Below are positions 1-7,227 of a DNA stretch of 30,231 nt, piece by piece. The notes beneath the pieces were generated by a model. That model was not told the DNA's origin. It worked only from the letters and a program-made list of their open reading frames with translations, and ran no database searches. The stretch is from the IMG/VR virus record IMGVR_UViG_3300006738_000045, positions 1-30,231 of that record. One strand, given 5' to 3'. Each line of letters begins with the position of its first letter. Within the stretch, counting starts at the first letter, position 1. This DNA is from a virus. The translations under genes and the position numbers were made by a program.

Positions 1-3000
1 AACTGCGAGCTTTTTGATCGACTCAAGGGAGAAGTCCTCGATCTGGTCGAGAAATAGGATGCCCCCCTGCGCTTGGTCAAGTTCACCGAGTAAACCTTGT
101 GTCGATGTTGTGTGGTGTGGGGCTCGTAACGGAGTCCCTGGCTCTTCGCTCGCAAGCCGTGAAGCATCGCTCACGGTCATGGCCATTACTTCTCGGGCTC
201 TACGGTGCCCGATGGACTCCTCATCAGGCATCGTCTCGAAGTTGTCTTCGGACTCCGTTGGTGCGGAGCCCACGATTGCGCGAGCAGCCAACTCTCCATC
301 GATCTTCGCAAGAAGTTGCTGAAGAATTTGCTTGCGTGACGGCCCCTTCTTTTCTGCTGTTACGGGTGCTCCCGAGCGTTTCTTTGAGGGCTTCTTTTTC
401 TTTGCCCCCGGAACAGGCTTCTTTTCCATCGCGGCCAGTTCGGCCTTTATCGCATCCCTAAGCATCTCAAGCTGTGGCGTTTCCAGATCGTAGATGAGCT
501 TCTTTTCTGCCGCTATGAGGTTATCCTCTTTGTCGTGGTGCTCAGAGAAAAAGCCGACAATCTTGTTCAAGAACGCGCCCATCCGCGATTTCGGTGCCTT
601 CTTCTCAGCATACGTGTAAACCCACCTTCCGTCCTTTCCGCGCTTGCGAGTCTTGTACTTGGTGGGCTTCGCTTTGAAAAGATCGGAGAAGTTGGTGAAG
701 GACTTGCTGGCTGGGCTTACCTCCCACTCTTCCGTCCTGTGTGGGTGGTCCTTCGGCATAGCATCACGCACAGGCATGATGACGTGTATCTCGCCATCGG
801 CTCTTTCAATGATCATCTGGCTACCTTTGTCCTTGTAATACACGGACACTGAGCCTTTTGCGCCCTCAAGGGCGTCTACCAAATACCTTGCGTTCACCGA
901 GATGCTCTTGCTGTCGCCTCCGGTGGGCTCGCCCGCAGTGGAAGGGCGCTTGGACTCCGCAAGAGCGATCCCCGCCATGCCCTTTTCCCTCTCGTCAACT
1001 TCAGGCGATATCACAGCCGAATGACTGGCTTGGGCTTTGTGGGCACCACCGTCTGCGTATAAATGAACGTAACCCGCCATGACACCCGGCGTCGATGCCC
1101 CCAGCTTCGCGTGCGCCAGCAGTGTTTCGGCGTCGAAGTCGTGGGTGTCATTTGCCTTCCGGTCATCCGGTATGACCTGCTTATAGTTTGGAAATTCACG
1201 TCCTCCACCCAGAGCATCTCGCGAACCCTCGCCGTAGCCCACCCCTTGTTTCACGTCATTCGATACTGGTATCAACGCCATCCTGTGGCCGTCCGTTGAA
1301 ATCATGTACTGCTCGCCCTCGAAACGGTCTACTATGGACTGCTGAAGATTTAGTCGGAATTCGTCTGTAGATTGAAAATTTCTTGCCCGCTTGTGAGCGG
1401 CCTCTCCGCTCTTGTGCTCTTTTCTTTTCACATCAGCCAGGGCTAGTGGGCGGCTGATGACGCCTTTCACGGACGCTGCTTCGGTGAGCTTCTCGACCTT
1501 CGCCCGCCTGTTAGCCTCTCGTTTCGCCTTGTTTCGTCGGCTCCAGATAGGCATACCAGAGTTACCTTCCTCGCGCACTTCGTCTGCGACTTTCTTGAGA
1601 GCATCAAACGCTGGTTTTGATGACGATGAGGACAAATTGTCTGGGTCGAACCCGTCCAGCTTTCCACTCGCTTCCAATTCCATGACTTGGTCCATCAAGT
1701 ACGAAGCCTGTGGCCCGGACATCTCGCCACCGATGGAGTGCCCGGTAGCTATGTTTGTCACTGTAACCCTTTTCGACTCAAGTTGCTTAGTGATGGCCCA
1801 GTCACCCTTGCCGTAGATGGTCCCATCGGTCAGTTTCTTTTCTCCACGGTGGACGATCTCAACCTTGCCCTTTTTCCCACGCTTTGCCTTGGGTGGACCT
1901 TTATCCGTGTACACACCTTGACCGAGGTATTCCCCGCCAGCGGCGATAATCTCATCGTGATTCGTGGCCTTGTCGGTGGTGCCAGAGCTTTTGTATCGGT
2001 TGTCGCCTCTCTCTTTGGCTACGCCAATGTCCTCGCCAGCGGGCTTCGGAGCTATTCCAAGTGGTGCCATGCCCTCCATCGCGGGAACTTGCGGAGTGAC
2101 TGGCTTCTTTTCTTTCTGCTTTTTTTCGCTTTCTTTGGCCAACCCGCTCTCGCCATACTTGGACACTAGCTTGAGCTTGTTTTCCAAGTGGGCTTGCAAT
2201 CGCTTTAATTTGCCTTTGATTCCTGTCGAATACCCGACACCAGTCCTAGTGACCACCGTGTCATCCTTTCTACTCGCTGCCTTCGCCTGTTCGATGGCGT
2301 GCTTTAGGTCTTTCTTTGACGTGGCTTTCAGTGCGTTTTTCGCGAATTCCGCGTATTGCCTGTTTAATTTTGCGCCGCCGTCAGACGAGGCCATTTGGCT
2401 CTTAAAATCAGCCCACTTTGAGCGTTCGTATTTGGCAGCGGGCTTCGGAGCCTCTTCTGTAGCGGCTGCGGGTGGCTTCTTGCCCTTGACCCGGTTCTCC
2501 CGAATCATCTCGTCCACAAATTCTTTCGGCAATTTCCCGTAGTTTTCAGCCGCCGTTGCGACCACGTTAAGAGCGTCTGAGATGCGAATGCCAGGAAGCA
2601 ATTCCTGCGCTCTCTTGTATAGCTCTTTAATCGCTTCAGTGTCGCCCTTGTGATAGCCCGCGACCAAGCTCCTCAGACTTAGCTTCGAGTTCGCCTCCTG
2701 CTTCTTGGCGATCATCTTGTCGATGGCCTTGAGCATCTGGCGAAGAATATCTTTCTCCGACGGGCCTTTCTTTGGGGCTGGCTTTTTCTTTTCGGCGGTT
2801 TCTTTCTTGGGAGCCTTCTTCTCGCCCGGAGCCTTCTTCTCAGGTTTCGCTTCGAGTGCGTCTTTGATCTCGGAGCGCATCTCAATTAGCTCATCCAAAT
2901 CGAAGTCGCGTACCATCGACTTAAACTCACCCATCAGCGCGTATGGATGCTTCTTAACGACACCCATCAACGTGCTTAGAAGGTTCCCAAAGCGGCCCTT

Positions 3001-3639
3001 CTTCTTCTTAGGTTTACCGTCTTCGGCGTAGGTGTACTCGTAGCGACCACCCTTGCCGCGTTTACGCTTGAGATACTTTGTGGGCTTTCCTTTCGCGAGG
3101 TCCGAGAAGGTGGTGGAGGCTTTTCTATAGCCACCCTTGTAGCCACCCTTTCCGTCCGGCTCCATGCCGGACAGGATGTTCTCCATGATGGCGTCGGTGT
3201 TTGCCTCGATGTAGACTTTCTCGGTGACACTAGACCCCTTCGGAATCCCACCCTTTTCACCTCGGTCTGCTCTTTCTCGCAGCATTTTATAGCGAGCTTT
3301 CGCGTGGTCTTTTGCCTTAATCTGCACCATTAAGCCCTGTTTCAGGCCAGCCATATAGCTCGTGTCTTTCTTATCTTTTTCGGACGTTTGCGGGATTGTC
3401 GTGCTAGACATCCCCTCCTTCAGGCCACGGTTGTAGTCTTTTTTGTTATGCCCCTCCGAGCTTAACTTATACTCAGGGTCCGGCTTGAACTTTTTACCAC
3501 CCGACTTCCCACCGTCCTCTTTCCACGCAATTGTATGCTTGGCATCGGCCCACTTGCCGCCACGGGGTCCGATAAACGGACCCTTCCCCTTGCGGAGATC
3601 GTTGAGCCCACCATGAATTAGCGACGTAAAATCTGCCAT
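1..3639 (-). CDS. Giant polyvalent-type phage protein with sliding-clamp (DnaN-like) and Mg-chelatase-like segments; 3' end beyond window
   Basis: One frame is open from ATG at 3639 to the left edge (1213 codons, no stop), so the C-terminus is missing. The start follows the upstream stop by 3 bases and has an AGAAGGA ribosome site. Residues 20-41 carry the tag shared with the MuF protein. Lys-rich modules at about 178-312 and 984-1120 are diverged copies of each other (FSDL, KPTKY, RKRGK, YTYAE). Residues about 770-957 carry DnaN signatures in the right order: STDGHRMA, EFPNYKQVIP, ARYLVDAL and IMPVR. The DGHR-to-FPNY stretch is about 30 residues against about 70 in E. coli DnaN, so the second half of clamp domain 2 appears reduced, and no clear domain 1 is seen. 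The last residues read PLRAPHHTTS then GGILFLDQIEDFS, as in ComM/YifB Mg-chelatase AAA+ proteins, with no Walker A upstream. Role inferred: virion-associated factor that enters with the DNA. Confidence 0.85.
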   Translation of the reverse strand, partial: MADFTSLIHGGLNDLRKGKGPFIGPRGGKWADAKHTIAWKEDGGKSGGKKFKPDPEYKLSSEGHNKKDYNRGLKEGMSSTTIPQTSEKDKKDTSYMAGLKQGLMVQIKAKDHAKARYKMLRERADRGEKGGIPKGSSVTEKVYIEANTDAIMENILSGMEPDGKGGYKGGYRKASTTFSDLAKGKPTKYLKRKRGKGGRYEYTYAEDGKPKKKKGRFGNLLSTLMGVVKKHPYALMGEFKSMVRDFDLDELIEMRSEIKDALEAKPEKKAPGEKKAPKKETAEKKKPAPKKGPSEKDILRQMLKAIDKMIAKKQEANSKLSLRSLVAGYHKGDTEAIKELYKRAQELLPGIRISDALNVVATAAENYGKLPKEFVDEMIRENRVKGKKPPAAATEEAPKPAAKYERSKWADFKSQMASSDGGAKLNRQYAEFAKNALKATSKKDLKHAIEQAKAASRKDDTVVTRTGVGYSTGIKGKLKRLQAHLENKLKLVSKYGESGLAKESEKKQKEKKPVTPQVPAMEGMAPLGIAPKPAGEDIGVAKERGDNRYKSSGTTDKATNHDEIIAAGGEYLGQGVYTDKGPPKAKRGKKGKVEIVHRGEKKLTDGTIYGKGDWAITKQLESKRVTVTNIATGHSIGGEMSGPQASYLMDQVMELEASGKLDGFDPDNLSSSSSKPAFDALKKVADEVREEGNSGMPIWSRRNKAKREANRRAKVEKLTEAASVKGVISRPLALADVKRKEHKSGEAAHKRARNFQSTDEFRLNLQQSIVDRFEGEQYMISTDGHRMALIPVSNDVKQGVGYGEGSRDALGGGREFPNYKQVIPDDRKANDTHDFDAETLLAHAKLGASTPGVMAGYVHLYADGGAHKAQASHSAVISPEVDEREKGMAGIALAESKRPSTAGEPTGGDSKSISVNARYLVDALEGAKGSVSVYYKDKGSQMIIERADGEIHVIMPVRDAMPKDHPHRTEEWEVSPASKSFTNFSDLFKAKPTKYKTRKRGKDGRWVYTYAEKKAPKSRMGAFLNKIVGFFSEHHDKEDNLIAAEKKLIYDLETPQLEMLRDAIKAELAAMEKKPVPGAKKKKPSKKRSGAPVTAEKKGPSRKQILQQLLAKIDGELAARAIVGSAPTESEDNFETMPDEESIGHRRAREVMAMTVSDASRLASEEPGTPLRAPHHTTSTQGLLGELDQAQGGILFLDQIEDFSLESIKKLAV
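3517..3582 (-). repeat. 22-residue shared tag, copy 3 (giant protein N-terminus)
   Basis: This encodes GPFIG followed by PRGGKWADAKHTIAWKE, residues 20-41 of the giant protein. It is identical to one copy in the MuF protein and differs from the other by one residue (F/Y). The DNA is conserved too, but with synonymous changes. Confidence 0.9.
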
Positions 3640-3642
3640 AAT

Positions 3643-4392
3643 TTATCCTTCTGTAAGCTCTTCAAGGTACCCGACCATGTCGCCAGCTACCTGCAATTCT
3701 GGGTATCCCGATGCGGTCATCATGCACGCATTAGCAAAGCTCTTGCGAGCTACGTTAGAGCATGTGTCGAGATCGTCTAACATCATCTCTGGGAACTCCG
3801 CAGGGATGTTGAAACCCTTCTTAATCGATGAAGCCAACGCTGTAGCCACGTCTGCTCGACTTGGACCACCTCGCATGATCGAAACGCTCTCTTCCAATGC
3901 GCCTTTTGTGAGGCTCACCACAAGCCGTGTGTTCTCATTGTCTGACTTAATCATCTTCTTTTCCTTCTTGGCACGATAGACGCCGTAGCCTTTCTTCATG
4001 TCCTTCACAAAGATCTCTACCTGCTCTTCGGTGTAATCCGGGTATGCGGCCTGAACAGCTTCTTTCGCGGACTTCCCGCTCTTCATTTCGGCCTGGACCT
4101 TGGCCATGTTTTTGACAATGTCCATTCCTTCGAGGCCCGAGAAAGACTTCTCAGCCTCTTCCTCTTTCATCCGCTTATACTCTTCCTCGCCACCAGCCGC
4201 CTCTTCGTCGAGCCGTTGTTGCAGCTTCTTGTCGCGCTTCTCGTCCTCGTCCTCTTCTTCGTCTGCGGCCTTTTTTAGGCCGTCAAACAAGGACATTTGC
4301 CCCTCGGACACCTCTTCTTCAGGTTCCTTCTCTTCCTTCTTTGGCTTCTTTGCAGCCTTGTAAATGTCGTTCAGGCTTTGAAAAGTCTTCAT
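3643..4392 (-). CDS. Acidic 249-residue protein with a clamp-binding-like QMSLF motif
   Basis: No family is recognised. The N-terminal half (about residues 15-85) is very rich in Glu, Asp and Lys and probably disordered or coiled. Within it residues 32-36 read QMSLF, close to the QLSLF peptide by which many proteins bind the bacterial sliding clamp. The C-terminal half (about 95-249) looks globular and helical (SGKSAKEAVQAAYPDYTEEQVEIF cut short here, then GGPSRADVATALASS). ATG at 4392 has GGAG 7 bases upstream. The gene lies between the MuF-zincin gene and the giant clamp-containing gene and stops 3 bases before the latter, so it is cotranscribed with them. A scaffold, chaperone or virion-internal partner of the clamp protein would fit, but this is inference. 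Confidence 0.85.
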   Translation of the reverse strand: MKTFQSLNDIYKAAKKPKKEEKEPEEEVSEGQMSLFDGLKKAADEEEDEDEKRDKKLQQRLDEEAAGGEEEYKRMKEEEAEKSFSGLEGMDIVKNMAKVQAEMKSGKSAKEAVQAAYPDYTEEQVEIFVKDMKKGYGVYRAKKEKKMIKSDNENTRLVVSLTKGALEESVSIMRGGPSRADVATALASSIKKGFNIPAEFPEMMLDDLDTCSNVARKSFANACMMTASGYPELQVAGDMVGYLEELTEG

Positions 4393-4416
4393 TGTGGGCT
4401 CCGAGTTGTTCAGTTC

Positions 4417-4445
4417 AAATTACTATGGAGTGGCTTTCAGTTCAA
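4417..4445 (-). promoter_or_regulatory. Candidate promoter ahead of the acidic-protein and giant-protein genes
   Basis: On the minus strand TTGAAC (4445-4440), a 17-base spacer and TAATTT (4422-4417) lie in the 64-base gap before ATG 4392. The -10 matches moderately. The repeated 12-mer AGTGTGTTTTTA lies just upstream (4448-4459, plus orientation). Confidence 0.35.
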
Positions 4446-4447
4446 CA

Positions 4448-4459
4448 AGTGTGTTTTTA
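4448..4459 (+). repeat. Intergenic 12-mer AGTGTGTTTTTA, copy 1
   Basis: The 12-mer overlaps the stop codon of the MuF gene. The same 12-mer occurs at 16974-16985 and 22631-22642 on the opposite strand, also at gene ends. Confidence 0.6.
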
Positions 4460-6937
4460 ACCGGGTTTTCGGTACAGCTTTCCGAGCTTGTCAAGAAGTG
4501 GCATAGCCTCTTCCATTCGCTTGCGCTCTGCATCGCCATCTGGGTCTTGGTCGAAATAATCGTCGTCGTCTGCGTTGTCGAGGTGCTCTTGAAAGCGTTC
4601 GCGCAAGATACCAATCGCGTGCCCTATCCCTTTCATGAAAGTCCAACCAAAATCAGGCGCTATGTTTGTGTCAGTTTGCAGCCGCCCGCCAACTCGCGCC
4701 ATGTTTCCGTGATCCGACATTCTCACAACAACGGCCCGGTCCAACCGTCCTGATCCTCCCACCGCGCCGATGCCTGGAACTTTCAATTGTATGTACGCGC
4801 TGCCATACGATGCTCCACCTGAAAAATCAGTTTCGCCAACCTCTAGCCCCACCTTTTTGGCCCAAACCTTCATGGCGTCTATTTTTGCCGGTGCGTACCC
4901 GCCGTACGCGACATCGACCATGTCCGAAGCGTTTGCGTCATACCCAGCGTCATCGTGTTCGTTGTGGTCTTTAACGGCCTTGTTATACGCCTCTACCGCA
5001 GGCCCTTCTGCGCTCGCTCGCGCCTTCTTTCTCTTCTCCGAAGCCTCCCTTTTAAGCTGCCTCTTAGACTTTTCCTTCCACGCAATTGTATGCTTGGCGT
5101 CAGCCCACTTACCACCGCGAGGGCCGATGTAGGGACCGGATTTTGCTAATGACTTGCTTAGATTTCGATAAGCGTGGAGCATGTCTGCCCAATACGCTTT
5201 AGACTTGTTTACAGCCCCTGCCGCCCACTTGGGGTTCGTTTCTGCTTTTCCAAATACCGCTGCTGAAAAGGCTTCTGCCTCGTACTCGCTCCTGTTATCC
5301 ATAGCGTATGCGCTTGGCATGTCAGAGTTAGACAGCGTGGTGAATACAGGCTCTCCCCACGGATCTAAGCCATCTTGCGGTACGCCTAAGTGCTTTTGCG
5401 CTATTTCGTTGTACTTTTTCGATCCAAGCGCGTTGAGTATTCGGCCAGCCAGTATATGGCCTAACTCGTGTACGATAATGCCCTTGATCGACCCATCTAC
5501 CACCAGCCCTGCCGCCTCATCCCGTTGCTGTTTTAGCTTATTTACGTCCAGCCAAGTTGTGGGGTTGAGCTTGATTTTTTTACTGTCCTTAGTGGCGTGA
5601 GAATGGCCAAGATCATGATCTGCAATCACCACGCGGACATCTTGCAATTCTGGAAAAAGGCGGGTCACAAAAGTGACCGCCCCTGCTATTTCTGATTGAA
5701 CCTCTGGCGGGAGTCTTGCTATTTCATGCCCCTTAGTCCTTGTTGTCTGTTTTTCCTTCCAGGCTATCGTATGCTTCGCGTCAGCCCACTTGCCACCGCG
5801 TGGACCGATAAAAGGCCCTGCCTTGTATAGATAGCCCTTGGCCTTTACAAGGTTCGCTAACTGCGAGAATGAATACGCCTTGTATACAAGCCCCCACTCA
5901 TCATCGAACTCCATTCCCTCGGGGATGTGTTGCGTGTCGCATCTACAATTCGGGTGAACGGGCCAGATAGTAGCCTGCCACTGTGCGCGTTTTCGGCCTA
6001 CATTTGTACCATTGTTTATGAGGTCGCTCGCCTTGAAAACCCGTGGCCTGCCATCTCGTGTCATGTGTACACGTCGGCAATCAGCGCACGCGCTTGGCTC
6101 AGGTATTCTGGCTATGAGCGCGTCTGGGCCGTCCCATTCGATGGCCTCCAACACACTGCCCTCATTGTACGCACCCTGAAGCTCCGTTCGCGCTATCCGC
6201 TCCCAATTGCGACTCCAGTCACCAGTCCTGTGTGCAAGGTTTGATGCGAGCTTTTGCGCTGTACTAGATCTCCACTTCGTGTTGTTGGCGGTGGCTGCCG
6301 CCGTCTCTTCCCGAATGATATCGACAACCTCTGCACGCTTATCTGCGTCTGTCTCGCGCTCTATTTGCTCTCCGTTCCACACTTCCGCAAGCGTTGTTTC
6401 TGCTTCTGCTGTGACAATGTTACCTAGCCCTCGAACAAACGATCCTGCACGCTCCCTTGCTTGCGTCCAAGAGTGCCTCTGTAGGTCGGTCAAAAAGTCC
6501 GGTGGGTCCGGTGGTTTAGGCCCACCACCTCCCGATCCGGTCGGAGGAGGAGGAGGTGGTGGTGGAAGGTCAGGCGTATCGCCACCGATAGGTGTCACCG
6601 AGGGGATAGTCGGGGGTGGTGAACTTACCGAAGGGGCATCTCTGATGATTTGCTTGGCCCACTTCTTTGCGGGCCATCGGTCTGCCTGTTTTCGCCTCCC
6701 AGGTTCCATCGACTGCTTTGCGGCACCAATCATCATGGCCATCATGAGCGGGCGAGCAGCCAATACGTCCAGCCCTGCACGGGCTAAAATTGGTACCGGG
6801 ATATCAGGAAGTATCCCCATACTTCGCAACTCAGCGACCCTTTCCAGTGGAAGACCGAGGCTTTCTCCAAAAAGATCGTAGAGGAACCCATCGTGGTGCG
6901 CGGATACTATGTCATCTATTTTTGGTGGTAAGGACAT
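4457..6937 (-). CDS. MuF-like head protein fused to a zincin metallopeptidase
   Basis: The 826-residue protein contains an N-terminal helical region, a Pro/Gly-rich linker (about 104-147, including an eight-proline run), a MuF / SPP1 gp7-like domain (about 150-335: ARTELQGAYNEG, SACADC, and the hallmark WPVHPNCRC at 325-333), tag copy 1 (374-395), a zincin domain (about 400-570) with IIVHELGHIL (H490, E491, H494) and a downstream EYEAEAF (551-557) that can supply the third zinc ligand, tag copy 2 (601-622), and a C-terminal domain (about 640-826) of unknown fold. MuF proteins are minor head proteins encoded beside the portal, some ejected with DNA. The zincin may process virion proteins or act in the host. 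The ATG at 6937 overlaps the upstream stop as TAATG. The upstream portal gene supports the head assignment. Confidence 0.9.
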   Translation of the reverse strand: MSLPPKIDDIVSAHHDGFLYDLFGESLGLPLERVAELRSMGILPDIPVPILARAGLDVLAARPLMMAMMIGAAKQSMEPGRRKQADRWPAKKWAKQIIRDAPSVSSPPPTIPSVTPIGGDTPDLPPPPPPPPTGSGGGGPKPPDPPDFLTDLQRHSWTQARERAGSFVRGLGNIVTAEAETTLAEVWNGEQIERETDADKRAEVVDIIREETAAATANNTKWRSSTAQKLASNLAHRTGDWSRNWERIARTELQGAYNEGSVLEAIEWDGPDALIARIPEPSACADCRRVHMTRDGRPRVFKASDLINNGTNVGRKRAQWQATIWPVHPNCRCDTQHIPEGMEFDDEWGLVYKAYSFSQLANLVKAKGYLYKAGPFIGPRGGKWADAKHTIAWKEKQTTRTKGHEIARLPPEVQSEIAGAVTFVTRLFPELQDVRVVIADHDLGHSHATKDSKKIKLNPTTWLDVNKLKQQRDEAAGLVVDGSIKGIIVHELGHILAGRILNALGSKKYNEIAQKHLGVPQDGLDPWGEPVFTTLSNSDMPSAYAMDNRSEYEAEAFSAAVFGKAETNPKWAAGAVNKSKAYWADMLHAYRNLSKSLAKSGPYIGPRGGKWADAKHTIAWKEKSKRQLKREASEKRKKARASAEGPAVEAYNKAVKDHNEHDDAGYDANASDMVDVAYGGYAPAKIDAMKVWAKKVGLEVGETDFSGGASYGSAYIQLKVPGIGAVGGSGRLDRAVVVRMSDHGNMARVGGRLQTDTNIAPDFGWTFMKGIGHAIGILRERFQEHLDNADDDDYFDQDPDGDAERKRMEEAMPLLDKLGKLYRKPG
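5072..5137 (-). repeat. 22-residue shared tag, copy 2 (after the zincin)
   Basis: This encodes GPYIG followed by PRGGKWADAKHTIAWKE, residues 601-622 of the MuF-zincin protein, between the zincin and the unknown C-terminal domain. Confidence 0.9.
5753..5818 (-). repeat. 22-residue shared tag, copy 1 (between MuF and zincin)
   Basis: This encodes GPFIG followed by PRGGKWADAKHTIAWKE, residues 374-395, exactly at the MuF/zincin junction. It matches copy 3 residue for residue. Confidence 0.9.
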
Positions 6938-7227
6938 TAGACGCCATCGCTGACACGCTTCGCGATGTCTTTGACCATCGCCTTCATGCGCTTCTCATAA
7001 GCCTTACGCATTAACTCAACCATCTCATCGACAGCGTCCACTCGGTGGTCGTGTGTCTTTACGGCCTTTTCCAAAACCTCGTGGCCATCACAAGTGTGCT
7101 TTTGGAACGAATTACCCACCCCCAACCCAGCAAGTTCTGAGAACTCGCTTATAGCCTGTTCCAATTTTTCTACCGCGTGGCGACTGTCAAGCTCTCCTGA
7201 AAAGGATTCTTTTACGATTACTTTCAC
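6937..7227 (-). CDS. Hypothetical 96-residue protein between portal and MuF genes
   Basis: No family is recognised. It is a charged, mostly helical protein with a His/Cys-containing middle (FQKHTCDGHEVLEKAVKTHDH, written here split: FQKHTCDGHE then VLEKAVKTHDH) and a basic helical C-terminus. It starts with GTG at 7227, sharing a base with the portal stop (TAGTG), with GAGGTG as ribosome site, and shares a base with the next ATG (TAATG). This coupling places it in the head operon; an assembly accessory role is inference only. Confidence 0.75.
   Translation of the reverse strand: MKVIVKESFSGELDSRHAVEKLEQAISEFSELAGLGVGNSFQKHTCDGHEVLEKAVKTHDHRVDAVDEMVELMRKAYEKRMKAMVKDIAKRVSDGV

Noticed and set aside
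1011-1217. Possible frameshift in the giant gene suggested by a minus-strand ORF starting MLWVEDVNF
   Set aside because: The main frame stays open through this point and carries the clamp motifs on both sides; the ORF is in another frame.
1412-2542. Plus-strand open frames of 134, 160 and 192 codons opposite the giant protein
   Set aside because: They are antisense to a continuous 1213-codon frame with recognisable motifs, and their composition is that of complementary-strand shadows.
6207-6881. Plus-strand 224-codon frame
   Set aside because: Antisense to the MuF domain and its Pro-rich linker; the glycine runs are the complement of that linker.
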